Positions 1 through 7,567 of a DNA stretch of 64,000 nucleotides are shown here, piece by piece. Each line of letters opens with the position of its first letter. The stretch's first letter is position 1. The translations under genes and the position numbers were made by a program. The notes beneath the pieces were generated by a model, which saw only the letters and a list, made by a program, of their open reading frames with translations, searched no databases and had not been told where the DNA came from. Origin of the DNA: Bacteroidota bacterium (GTDB lineage Bacteria > Bacteroidota > Bacteroidia > Bacteroidales > F082); assembly GCA_002686705.1 (NCBI GenBank), contig NYYH01000014.1:51774-115773 (forward strand), given 5' to 3'.

Positions 1-2
1 TG

Positions 3-161
3 AAATCTAGAAAACTACTCGATATGCTTACGGGTAAATCAAAAAACAAGTTATTAAAGACAGCAATTAACAAAAGCTGGGGTCCACGTCGTGATCTTCC
101 TGAAATAGCACCAAAATCATTTAATCAGCTTTGGAAAGAAAGCATGAACAAAGAGAAATGA
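3..161 (+). CDS. C-terminal end of a LutB-like iron-sulfur protein (partial)
   Basis: An open frame enters from the left edge and ends at TGA 159-161, giving about 52 residues. The visible tail has the pattern WGPRRDLPEIAPKSFNQLWK, which resembles the C-terminus of LutB/YkgF-type proteins (lactate utilisation iron-sulfur oxidoreductases), where a W-G-x-x-R-D-L-P stretch is followed by K-S-F-x-x-x-W. In that family the protein is part of the LutABC L-lactate dehydrogenase complex in the cytoplasm. The ferredoxin-like and catalytic parts lie outside the window, so this rests on a short tail only. Confidence 0.55.
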   Translation, partial: KSRKLLDMLTGKSKNKLLKTAINKSWGPRRDLPEIAPKSFNQLWKESMNKEK

Positions 162-175
162 TTTATAATTTGTAG

Positions 176-1213
176 TTAAAAATATTTAGCCTTCATTTTC
201 AAAGAAACATTAACGAGAGCTATTAATACAGGTACCTCAACCAAAGGGCCTATTACTGCCGCAAAGGCTTCCCCAGAGTTAATTCCAAAAACAGTAATTG
301 CAACAGCAATTGCAAGCTCAAAATTGTTACTTGCGGCGGTGAACGAAAGGGTGGCCGTTTTTTTGTAATCTGTTCCCATTTTTCGGCTGATATAGAACGA
401 TACAAAAAACATAACTACGAAATATATAATTAACGGAATCGCAATACGAACAACATCCAGCGGAAGCTGTACAATATACTCGCCCTTTAATGAGAACATT
501 ACATAAATAGTAAAAAGCAAAGCAACCAACGTTAACGGGCTTATTTTTGGTATAAAACTACGCTGATACCAGCCCTTACTTTTTATCTTAATTAATGAGT
601 AGCGAGTTATTATACCTGCGAGGAAAGGTATTCCAAGATATATTAAAACACTTTCTGCAATCTGGCCAATAGTAATATCTATTTCTGATCCTCGCAATCC
701 AATTTTCTCCGGGAGAATAGTAATAAAGAAATAGGCGTAAATAGAAAAGAATAGTATTTGAAAAATACTGTTGAAAGCAACAAGTCCGGCAGCATATTCG
801 GTGTCACCCTTTGCCAGGTCATTCCACACAATTACCATTGCAATACATCTTGCCAGCCCAATTAAAATAAGCCCAGTCATATACTGTGGATAATCGTGTA
901 AAAATATGATTGCGAGCGCAAACATCAACACAGGGCCAATTATCCAGTTTTGGACCATCGATAATAGCAAAACTTTCCGGTTACGAAATACATCTTTCAG
1001 TTCTTCATATTTTACTTTTGCTAATGGAGGGAACATCATAACAATGAGGCCTATCGCTATAGGTATATTGGTTGTTCCTTTATTAAAACTATTCCAGTAG
1101 GCTGCAATTGTAGGAAAAACATATCCAGAACCAACACCGATAAACATTGCTGTAAAAATCCACAGAGTTAAGTAGCGATCTAAAAATGAAAGTTTTTTAA
1201 TTTGTGATGGCAT
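176..1213 (-). CDS. acr3: ACR3-family arsenite efflux permease
   Basis: A 345-residue inner-membrane protein with about ten hydrophobic segments. It exports arsenite (and possibly antimonite) using the proton gradient. The stretch [19 protein letters not shown] carries the single conserved cysteine and the W-N-D-L-A motif of ACR3 (bile acid:sodium symporter superfamily), and the length is usual for the family. Its ATG overlaps the arsC stop by one base (TAATG), so translation is probably coupled and the two form an operon. No ArsR repressor gene is present next to it, which is unusual for an ars operon. Confidence 0.93.
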   Translation of the reverse strand: MPSQIKKLSFLDRYLTLWIFTAMFIGVGSGYVFPTIAAYWNSFNKGTTNIPIAIGLIVMMFPPLAKVKYEELKDVFRNRKVLLLSMVQNWIIGPVLMFALAIIFLHDYPQYMTGLILIGLARCIAMVIVWNDLAKGDTEYAAGLVAFNSIFQILFFSIYAYFFITILPEKIGLRGSEIDITIGQIAESVLIYLGIPFLAGIITRYSLIKIKSKGWYQRSFIPKISPLTLVALLFTIYVMFSLKGEYIVQLPLDVVRIAIPLIIYFVVMFFVSFYISRKMGTDYKKTATLSFTAASNNFELAIAVAITVFGINSGEAFAAVIGPLVEVPVLIALVNVSLKMKAKYF

Positions 1214-1638
1214 TATATCAATGGTTTTAATAGCTCATTATAAAATATTGTAAAATCATGTTCTATTTCATTTCTGATTCTAATAAACTCATTCATGATT
1301 TCTTCATCTGTTCCAGAAGCTTCTGCAGGATCGTCAAAACCAAAATGAATAGTGTTTTTGACCTTTCCACCGAAAACAGGACAACTTTCCTTAGCGCCCC
1401 CACAAACAGTGATTACATAATCGAAGTCTTCCGACAAAAAATCTTTAACCGATTTCGGAAAATTAGTACTAATATCAATATTAATATCTTTCATAACGCT
1501 TATGGCCAACGGATGTACACTTACACCAGGAACAGTACCGGCCGAAAAGACGTTTAAGCCCTGGTTGAAAGATTTCAAAAATCCCTCAGCCATTTGGCTT
1601 CGGCAGCTATTTCCTGTACATAAAATTAATATTTTCAT
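1213..1638 (-). CDS. arsC: Arsenate reductase, low-molecular-weight phosphatase type
   Basis: A 141-residue cytosolic enzyme reducing arsenate to arsenite for export by the adjacent ACR3. The active-site loop is C7-T-G-N-S-C-R13 (CX5R of the LMW-PTP fold). C79 and C86 in VCGGAKESC match the second and third cysteines of the thioredoxin-coupled ArsC type (Cys10/82/89 in the staphylococcal enzyme). I chose the ATG at 1638. The frame stays open 45 bases further upstream, but those residues (IIVYIFTAPFLSRI) are not part of the family, whose members start directly with the first beta strand. Confidence 0.92.
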   Translation of the reverse strand: MKILILCTGNSCRSQMAEGFLKSFNQGLNVFSAGTVPGVSVHPLAISVMKDINIDISTNFPKSVKDFLSEDFDYVITVCGGAKESCPVFGGKVKNTIHFGFDDPAEASGTDEEIMNEFIRIRNEIEHDFTIFYNELLKPLI

Positions 1639-1764
1639 TATTCTTGATAAAAACGGAGCGGTAAAAATATAAACAATAATCACAGAAACTTATTTATCCT
1701 GTTGTGAATTAACGTGAATAAAGAAAAAATTGTTAAATAATTAATAAACCTTAAAGGCTATTCG

Positions 1765-1772
1765 TAACTTTG
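1765..1772 (+). promoter_or_regulatory. Bacteroidota -7 promoter box (TAACTTTG)
   Basis: TAACTTTG fits the TAnnTTTG consensus of the primary sigma factor and lies 22 bp before the ATG at 1794. No well-placed -33 TTG is visible. It supports starting the following gene at 1794, not at the in-frame ATG at 1770, which would fall inside the promoter. Confidence 0.5.
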
Positions 1773-1793
1773 CACAAACCAAACAATTGTATT

Positions 1794-2918
1794 ATGCGAA
1801 AATTATTTTATCTCATTTTAATCGTTTCTATTGTAATAGGAATCAGCACATCTTGTGAAAAACATATAAAACATAATTTTACTATTTCATTGGATATCGC
1901 TAAGGGCGACTCCAGTATAATATATTTAAGCAAACGCGAAGGCGGAGAAATGGTAAATTACGACTCGGCCCAACTTATAAAGGGTATTGGTACAATTACA
2001 GGAACCATTGAAATGCCTGAATTTTATTACCTAAAGGTTAAGGACACCCGGACTTATTTCCGGTTGTTTGTTGAGGCGGGAGATATTGTTGTTCAGGCAG
2101 ACATGGATGATCCGAAAAATCCTGTTATATCAGGATCTCTATCTCATGATAGTTTTGAGGCATATAACGATTCACTAAAAGAACTCAATGAGCAAACATC
2201 GTTGTTAAGCAAACAATATGGCGTGGCACACAAAAATAACGATACTGTCCGAATGGCGGAAATCGAAGAAGAATACAACCTTATTGAGGGCGAAAAAACA
2301 GACTATTTAATAAAATATGCAGTTAACAATAATGACAATGTTGTGTCGGCATTTTTAGCTCTTAGTAACTCATATAAACTTGATCTCGAAGATCTTGACA
2401 TAATTGTTGGCAGTTTTAACCCATCAATTGATTCAAGTTCATACGTTAAAAAGCTGAAAAATCATCTTGCCACATTAAAAAGAACAGCAGTTGGATAGCC
2501 ATTTGTAGACTTTGCTCTTGATAGCCCCGAAGGAATCCCCATTCCTCTTTCATCTATTACTAATAGTAATTATGTGCTAGTAGATTTTTGGGCCTCATGG
2601 TGCGGACCATGTCGTGCAGAAAACCCCAATATTGTATTGGCGTACAACAAATTTCATGACAAAGGATTTGATATCGTCGGCGTATCATTTGATAAAGATC
2701 ATGATAAGTGGGTAGAGGCAATTAAGGAAGACAGCCTTAACTGGACACATGTTTCGGATCTTAAATATTGGAGCTGTGCGGCAGCTGAACTTTATGCGAT
2801 TAAAAGCATTCCACAAAACATTCTTATTGACCCTGATGGAATAATTATAGAAAAAAATCTTCGAGGACAAGAACTTCAAGACAAGCTTGCCGAGCTGCTA
2901 GGTCCTGTTGAGAATTAA
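1794..2918 (+). pseudogene. TlpA-like thiol:disulfide lipoprotein with DUF4369-like N-domain, interrupted by one TAG
   Basis: The N-terminal part (1794-2498) starts with a lipoprotein signal ending in GISTSC, followed by a DUF4369-like domain typical of Bacteroidota thioredoxin lipoproteins. The C-terminal part (2499-2918) carries a thioredoxin fold with the redox motif WCGPC in DFWASWCGPCRAENP. Both parts are in the same frame and are separated by one TAG at 2496-2498. Continuous reading gives about 374 residues, the normal size, and the interrupted spot (AVG-stop-PFVDF) is where relatives usually have lysine. The role would be periplasmic disulfide reduction. This is either a nonsense mutation or a base-call error; no base is missing. 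Confidence 0.75.
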
Positions 2919-3006
2919 GGCCTACAAAATCATTTTGTCAGCATATTTAAGATTAACTATTTTAATAATATTTGTAGTGATCTACCATTACACAAATAGA
3001 TAAACT

Positions 3007-3540
3007 GTGCAAAACCTTATCAAAACAGAATATTATAGTTCACCAATCGGTGAACTTATTTTGGGTTCGTTTAATGATAAATTGTGTTTGTGTGACTGGC
3101 GTTACAGAAAAAAGAGAACTTCGATTGATTCCAGATTGAAGAACAGAACAAATGCCGACTATATTGAGCAAAGCTCAAACATAATTACAGAAACAATTGC
3201 TCAACTCACACAATATTTTAAGGGTAATAAAATCAAGTTTAATATTCCGCTTCTATTAATTGGAACTGATTTTCAGAAAGAAGTTTGGGGGGCGCTACAG
3301 GAAATTCCTTATGGGAAAACAAACACCTATTTAAGGCTTGCAAAAGAACTAAAAAACGAGAAGGCAATTCGGGCAATCGCTTCAGCAAATGGTGCAAACG
3401 CAATTTCAATAATTGTTCCATGTCATAGAATTATTGGAAGCAATGGCGGCATGGTGGGTTATGCCGGTGGTTTGGAGGCAAAAATGAAATTACTAAAGCT
3501 AGAAAACGCACTGGTTGGAAACCAGCTTAGTTTATTTTAG
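3007..3540 (+). CDS. ogt: Methylated-DNA--protein-cysteine methyltransferase
   Basis: A 177-residue suicide DNA-repair protein that moves alkyl groups from O6-alkylguanine to its own cysteine. The acceptor motif IVPCHRII places the reactive cysteine at residue 139. FQKEVWGALQEIPYGKTNTY is the usual helix-turn-helix entry of the C-terminal domain, and residues 1-75 form the weakly conserved N-domain. The start is GTG at 3007, since no upstream ATG fits. TAG is used here as a genuine stop. Confidence 0.9.
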   Translation: MQNLIKTEYYSSPIGELILGSFNDKLCLCDWRYRKKRTSIDSRLKNRTNADYIEQSSNIITETIAQLTQYFKGNKIKFNIPLLLIGTDFQKEVWGALQEIPYGKTNTYLRLAKELKNEKAIRAIASANGANAISIIVPCHRIIGSNGGMVGYAGGLEAKMKLLKLENALVGNQLSLF

Positions 3541-3751
3541 AACAGAACCGGGGAACTAATAATCGCACCAATACAACAACTCCACCCATTAACCAAATCC
3601 CATTTTGAGAAAACTTGTATATCTTTAGAGATATAATTTGTCTTTCAATTATTTTACTGGTTAGCCACACAAATATGCGAACTGCAGAAAAAAGAAGCAC
3701 CTTCAAAAGAAATATAAAAAAGCACCGAAGTATAACCAACAAGAGCTTGAT

Positions 3752-3904
3752 ATGTGTCGAAAGATTGATAACATGAATGACATAGTATATAATTTATTGG
3801 AAATAGGTAAAATACATTTCTCTATGTCAAATTTTGATATGGCAGCATCCTTTTTGGTGGAGGCTCAGTCTATGATCAAAAATATTAATTATTTATATTC
3901 ATGA
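3752..3904 (+). CDS. Small hypothetical protein overlapping the SigZ start
   Basis: A possible 50-residue protein whose stop overlaps the next ATG by four bases (ATGA at 3901-3904), the usual sign of translational coupling. The sequence looks like one helical-hairpin repeat (LLEIGKIHFSMSNFDMAASF), loosely TPR-like. The frame remains open upstream to 3665 without an ATG, so the gene could be the end of something longer and decayed. No family was recognised. The rest of 3541-3900 shows no convincing gene. Confidence 0.35.
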   Translation: MCRKIDNMNDIVYNLLEIGKIHFSMSNFDMAASFLVEAQSMIKNINYLYS

Positions 3905-4491
3905 AAAATAAAACTGAAGAACTCTGGATACAATATAGTAATAAGCTAAAAGCATTTATTATTAGCAAGGTTCATAATGAAGCTATCGCAGACGATATAC
4001 TACAGGACGTATTTATTAAAGTACATGCAAAAATAGATCAGATTAATAATGATACAAAAATTCAATCATGGGTTTATCAAATAACCCGGAATTTAATTGT
4101 GGATCATTTTAGAAGCATAAAAAGGGAAGACCAAAAATCGCAATATATATTCGATGACCCTGAAGATAATTTTTCAGATAACATGATGTCAGAAGCAATG
4201 CAAGATATGGTCTTAATGATGGAAGAATTATCTCCCGAATTTTGCGAAGCAATCTGTTTAATAGAATTTGAAGGAATGAGCCAAAAAGAGTATGCAAAAA
4301 AAATTGGCATTTCATATTCCGGAGCTAAATCACGAATACAAAGAGCCAGAAAAATGTTAAAGGACATGCTCATGAATTGTTGCCATTACCAGTTTGACAA
4401 GTATGGTACGGTTCTGAGTATCAGCCCCAAAAGCTGTTGTTGTTGTAATGATGAGCAGCTTAATTTGAATGAAACCGTCCTAGCCAAGTAA
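3901..4491 (+). CDS. sigZ: ECF RNA polymerase sigma factor, SigZ type, with cysteine-rich tail
   Basis: A 196-residue ECF sigma factor. Region 2 covers about residues 8-80 (ADDILQDVFIKVH, IQSWVYQITRNLIVDHFR). Region 4 covers about 105-155 (MSQKEYAKKIGISYSGAKSRIQRARKML). After region 4 comes a short tail holding paired and clustered cysteines (NCCHYQFDKYG, then SCCCC), a hallmark of SigZ-like factors and a plausible metal or metalloid sensor. No anti-sigma gene is adjacent. The next gene is arsM, preceded by an ECF-type promoter, so the factor probably controls arsM and related genes. Metalloid sensing by the tail is inference. Confidence 0.85.
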   Translation: MKNKTEELWIQYSNKLKAFIISKVHNEAIADDILQDVFIKVHAKIDQINNDTKIQSWVYQITRNLIVDHFRSIKREDQKSQYIFDDPEDNFSDNMMSEAMQDMVLMMEELSPEFCEAICLIEFEGMSQKEYAKKIGISYSGAKSRIQRARKMLKDMLMNCCHYQFDKYGTVLSISPKSCCCCNDEQLNLNETVLAK

Positions 4492-4509
4492 GCTCAATTT
4501 TATTTAATC

Positions 4510-4542
4510 TGCATCTTTTTTGTCATTTCACGTCTATATAGT
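4510..4542 (+). promoter_or_regulatory. ECF-type promoter for arsM (probable SigZ site)
   Basis: TGCATCTTTTTT (4510-4521) is followed at fixed distance by ACGTCTATATAGT (4530-4542). The CGTCTA core is the classic -10 type of ECF sigma factors. The same two blocks, with the same spacing, lie before the gene at 11687. The site sits 36 bp upstream of the arsM ATG and directly after the sigZ gene. Confidence 0.7.
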
Positions 4543-4577
4543 GATAAAAGATTTAAAAACAACTAATAACTATAAAA

Positions 4578-5390
4578 ATGGAAAATAACACCAATAAAAT
4601 CAGAGACGCGGTAAGAGAAAATTACAGCAAAATCGCAGAAGCGAATTCTACTTATACTGGTTGTGGATGTGGGCCTGAGGTTGATACCGAATGCTGCCCT
4701 CCCTCAACATCAACATCATTTGACAAAATATCCTCAAAACTCGGATATTCGTTTGAAGAATTAAAAAATGTTCCTGAAGGCTCAAATATGGGGCTTGGTT
4801 GTGGAAACCCTCAGGCAATAGCTGCACTAAAAGATGGTGAAACAGTTATTGACCTTGGAAGCGGGGCAGGATTTGATGTATTTCTTGCTGCAAACCAGGT
4901 TGGTCAGAATGGAAGAGTAATTGGAATAGATATGACCCCAACAATGATTTCGAAAGCACGTAAAAATGCAATTAAGGGAAAATACAATAATGTTGAATTC
5001 AGACTTGGGGAAATTGAAAACATTCCTGTTCAGGATAACATTGCTGATGTAATTATCTCAAATTGCGTTATCAACCTTTCACCAGAAAAACAAAAAGTGT
5101 TTAATGATTCTTTTAGAGTACTAAAAAGTGGTGGAAGACTGGCTATTTCAGACGTAATTGCTACCGCAGAACTACCAGAAGAAATCAAAAACGACATAGC
5201 CTTATATGCAGGATGTGTATCAGGCGCATCAAACCTTAATGAAGTTGAACAAATGCTGAAAAAGGCAGGATTTATTAATATTGAAATTAAACCCAAAGAT
5301 GAAAGCAGTGAGTTTATTCGAGAATGGTCCCCAGGAACCAGCATTCATAAATATATAATTTCTGCTTCTATAGAGGCAATTAAACCTTAG
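4578..5390 (+). CDS. arsM: Arsenite S-adenosylmethionine methyltransferase
   Basis: A 270-residue cytosolic enzyme that methylates arsenite using SAM. The SAM-binding motif is IDLGSGAGFD (residues 91-100). The three conserved arsenic-binding cysteines are visible as C75 (GLGCGNP), C163 (SNCVINL) and C213 (AGCVSGA). An extra cysteine patch near the N-terminus (GCGCG, ECC, residues 29-40) is also typical of the bacterial family. It lies downstream of the SigZ-type sigma gene and its own ECF promoter, and it is separated from arsC-acr3 by about 3 kb. Ends with TAG, then a hairpin terminator. Confidence 0.94.
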   Translation: MENNTNKIRDAVRENYSKIAEANSTYTGCGCGPEVDTECCPPSTSTSFDKISSKLGYSFEELKNVPEGSNMGLGCGNPQAIAALKDGETVIDLGSGAGFDVFLAANQVGQNGRVIGIDMTPTMISKARKNAIKGKYNNVEFRLGEIENIPVQDNIADVIISNCVINLSPEKQKVFNDSFRVLKSGGRLAISDVIATAELPEEIKNDIALYAGCVSGASNLNEVEQMLKKAGFINIEIKPKDESSEFIREWSPGTSIHKYIISASIEAIKP

Positions 5391-5415
5391 AATAAAATGG
5401 CAGTGAATAAAGAAT

Positions 5416-5441
5416 CGCTGGCTATGTTAGCGGTTTTTTTT
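5416..5441 (+). terminator. Rho-independent terminator after arsM
   Basis: CGCTGGC and GTTAGCG pair over seven positions (two G-U wobbles) around a three-base loop, followed by a run of eight T. It closes the sigZ-arsM unit before the Rex-controlled hypA promoter. Confidence 0.7.
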
Positions 5442-5447
5442 ATTCTA

Positions 5448-5475
5448 ATGTATTGTTAATTAATTAACAATACAT
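5448..5475 (+). promoter_or_regulatory. Rex-type operator upstream of hypA
   Basis: A perfect 28-bp palindrome whose core is TTGTTAATTAATTAACAA, matching the general Rex operator form TTGTnAn(n)TnACAA. It covers the -33 element and touches the -7 box of the hypA promoter, an arrangement that would block RNA polymerase. The same 16-bp core recurs upstream of rex at 6818-6833, which makes Rex the likely binder. Confidence 0.75.
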
Positions 5476-5482
5476 ATCTTTG
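5453..5482 (+). promoter_or_regulatory. hypA promoter, -33 TTG and -7 TATCTTTG
   Basis: TTG at 5453-5455 and TATCTTTG at 5475-5482 are separated by 19 bp, the preferred Bacteroidota spacing. The predicted transcription start is about 15 bp before the hypA ATG. The -33 box lies inside the Rex-type palindrome. Confidence 0.7.
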
Positions 5483-5503
5483 CAACTAACAACATGAAGT
5501 GTT

Positions 5504-5863
5504 ATGCATGAATTTTCAATTGCATTAAACGTGGTTCAAAGCGCTGAAGAGGAGGCGATTAAGGTTGACGGAGTCATTACTGAAGTAGTACTTGAAATTG
5601 GGAAATTATCTGGGGTCGTAAAGGAAGCGTTGGAATTTGCACTAGACGAAGCAAAAAAACGAACAAGGCTTTCAGGCGCAATAATTAAATATATCGAAAT
5701 ACCAGGATCTGCAAAATGTAATAACTGTGGGAACACGTATGACACAGATGATCATTTTTCCATTTGTCCCGAATGCAATCATCCGTATTGTAGTTTTATT
5801 CGGGGAAAAGAAATGCGAATAAAATCTATCAAAGTTGAAACTGAAAATTCAATAAAGGTATAA
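5504..5863 (+). CDS. hypA: Hydrogenase nickel incorporation protein HypA
   Basis: A 119-residue nickel chaperone that, together with HypB, delivers nickel to apo-[NiFe]-hydrogenase. It begins MHEFSIA, where His2 is the nickel ligand, and has the structural zinc site C72-x2-C75 and C88-x2-C91. An additional cysteine, C96, follows. hypB starts 22 bp downstream, so the two are an operon. No hydrogenase genes and no hypCDEF are in this window, so the target enzyme must be encoded elsewhere. The Rex-type operator implies expression under reducing, high-NADH conditions. Confidence 0.94.
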   Translation: MHEFSIALNVVQSAEEEAIKVDGVITEVVLEIGKLSGVVKEALEFALDEAKKRTRLSGAIIKYIEIPGSAKCNNCGNTYDTDDHFSICPECNHPYCSFIRGKEMRIKSIKVETENSIKV

Positions 5864-5885
5864 TTATTAAGAAAGGAGATAAAGT

Positions 5886-6701
5886 ATGTGTGGTACTTGT
5901 GGATGCGCAGAAAGTGATGAGGTAAAGATTATGAGGCCTCATAATAAAGAAACAATAGAATATTCTAACGATAACCTAACGTATGATTATATTCATACTC
6001 ATGATGAAAAACATGCACATGATTACCACCACCATCATTCTCACTCAAAAGAAATTATTCTTGAACAGGATATATTAAAAAAGAATAACTTATTAGCAGA
6101 ACGCAACAGGGGTTATTTTGATGCCAAGAATATAATTAGCATAAACTTAGTTAGCTCACCCGGATCTGGCAAAACAACACTTCTTGAAAAAACCATCTCT
6201 GGTTTAAAGGATGAACTTCCTGTATTCGTAATTGAAGGTGATCAGCAAACAATGAATGATGCTGAAAGAATTAAAAATACAGGGGCACCTGTCGTTCAGA
6301 TAAATACAGGATCAGGGTGTCACCTTGATTCTTCTATGGTGAATTTAGCAGTTAAGAAATTAGAGCCCAAAGAAAATTCTATATTATTTATTGAAAATGT
6401 TGGCAACCTGGTTTGTCCCAGCATGTTTGACCTCGGAGAAAACTTCCGGATCGTAGTTATAAGCGTAACCGAAGGAGATGACAAACCGGCTAAATATCCA
6501 AATATGTTTGAATCATCAGACCTGTGTATTATCAATAAGACAGATTTGTTACCCTATGTTGATTTTAACGTGAAGAAAGCGAAAAAATATGCCATGCAGA
6601 CTAACCAAAACATTGAATTTATTGAGCTTTCTGCCAAAACCGAGGATGGGCTCAAAGATTGGATAAACTGGCTAAAAAGCAAATTCAAAGTAGAGAAATA
6701 A
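5886..6701 (+). CDS. hypB: Hydrogenase nickel incorporation GTPase HypB
   Basis: A 271-residue GTPase that drives nickel insertion during hydrogenase maturation. The N-terminus MCGTCGC is the high-affinity CxxCGC nickel site. It is followed by a histidine-rich stretch (about residues 37-53) that can store nickel. The P-loop is SPGSGKTT (91-98), and C145-H146 plus C177 form the G-domain metal site. A strong Shine-Dalgarno sequence (AAGGAG, 5873-5878) precedes the ATG by 7 bases, which is uncommon in this phylum and suggests high translation. Cotranscribed with hypA. Confidence 0.95.
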   Translation: MCGTCGCAESDEVKIMRPHNKETIEYSNDNLTYDYIHTHDEKHAHDYHHHHSHSKEIILEQDILKKNNLLAERNRGYFDAKNIISINLVSSPGSGKTTLLEKTISGLKDELPVFVIEGDQQTMNDAERIKNTGAPVVQINTGSGCHLDSSMVNLAVKKLEPKENSILFIENVGNLVCPSMFDLGENFRIVVISVTEGDDKPAKYPNMFESSDLCIINKTDLLPYVDFNVKKAKKYAMQTNQNIEFIELSAKTEDGLKDWINWLKSKFKVEK

Positions 6702-6817
6702 GCAAACACAAATACACCCTCCCCATAAGCTTAAAATCTTTAATGCCAAAGTTGGCTAAAAAACAGAATCCTTCTTTGGAAAAAGATCAAAAATCCAATC
6801 ATGTTAATATTCAGTAC

Positions 6818-6833
6818 TGTTAATTAATTAACA
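6818..6833 (+). promoter_or_regulatory. Rex-type operator upstream of rex
   Basis: A 16-bp perfect palindrome, TGTTAATTAATTAACA, identical to the core of the hypA operator. It lies just upstream of the -33 box of the rex promoter, consistent with autoregulation. Confidence 0.7.
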
Positions 6834-6839
6834 TTTTTC

Positions 6840-6869
6840 TTGCATTACTGGTACAACATTGTATTTTTG
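6840..6869 (+). promoter_or_regulatory. rex promoter, -33 TTG and -7 TATTTTTG
   Basis: TTG at 6840-6842 and TATTTTTG at 6862-6869 are 19 bp apart, the same geometry as the hypA promoter. With transcription starting near 6877, a TTG start at 6881 would leave almost no leader, so it favours the ATG at 6908 as the rex start. Confidence 0.6.
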
Positions 6870-6907
6870 TATAATAACTATTGAAACTAGTAACATCTAA
6901 CTGTGCT

Positions 6908-7567
6908 ATGAAACACTTACCCCATAAAACAATTGGCAGGCTAAGCCAATACAGAAGGGCTCTTTTACTATGTTTGGCCGATGAGAAAACTCATATCTTC
7001 TCACATGAAATAGCAAAAATTCAACATATAACTGCAGCTCAGGTAAGGCGGGATATAATGCTTATTGGTTATACCGGAACAATTCGCATGGGTTATAATA
7101 TTCAAGAACTGATTGATTTGATCGGAAGCATTATTGACAGCGAAGAGGTAATTAATGTGTGTGCTGTTGGCATGGGAAGACTTGGAAAATCAATAGTTAA
7201 CTACTTTAACGGTAAAAGAACTAGACTCTCCATGTCTGCTTGTTTCGATAATGATAGGTTAAAAATAGGCACTGATTTTAAAGGAATTGAAATTTACGAT
7301 GTAAAAGACCTTAAAAAGATTGTTAAAGAAAAGAACATTAAGATTGGGATAATCACTGTGACAGCAGTAAATGCAGTTGAAGTATGCGAACAGCTTGTTA
7401 AGGCAAAAGTTAAAGGTATACTTAACTATGCTCCAAAGCGAGTTAATGTACCAAAAAGTATTTTCTTAGAAGAAATTGATATGATTACTTCTCTCGAAAA
7501 AGTGGCTTTCTATGTCAAGACTCATGATGATGAACAGTTTCCTGTTTTCGCCAAATGGGTCACCTAA
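6908..7567 (+). CDS. rex: Redox-sensing transcriptional repressor Rex
   Basis: A 219-residue repressor that leaves DNA when NADH rises. The N-terminal winged helix (about residues 1-75) contains ITAAQVRRDIMLIGYTG, the typical Rex recognition-helix region ending in the F/Y-G-x-x-G hinge. The Rossmann domain has VCAVGMGRLGKSI, and the later ITVTAVNAVEVCEQL and NYAPKRVNVP segments are also family features. It probably controls itself and hypAB through the two palindromes. The gene ends three bases before the transposase frame begins on the other strand, so its last residues could have been changed by the insertion. Confidence 0.92.
   Translation: MKHLPHKTIGRLSQYRRALLLCLADEKTHIFSHEIAKIQHITAAQVRRDIMLIGYTGTIRMGYNIQELIDLIGSIIDSEEVINVCAVGMGRLGKSIVNYFNGKRTRLSMSACFDNDRLKIGTDFKGIEIYDVKDLKKIVKEKNIKIGIITVTAVNAVEVCEQLVKAKVKGILNYAPKRVNVPKSIFLEEIDMITSLEKVAFYVKTHDDEQFPVFAKWVT

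Noticed and set aside
3527..3742. 71-residue minus-strand hydrophobic open frame
   Set aside because: Low-complexity hydrophobic translation of an AT-rich spacer, overlapping the ogt stop, with no conserved motif.
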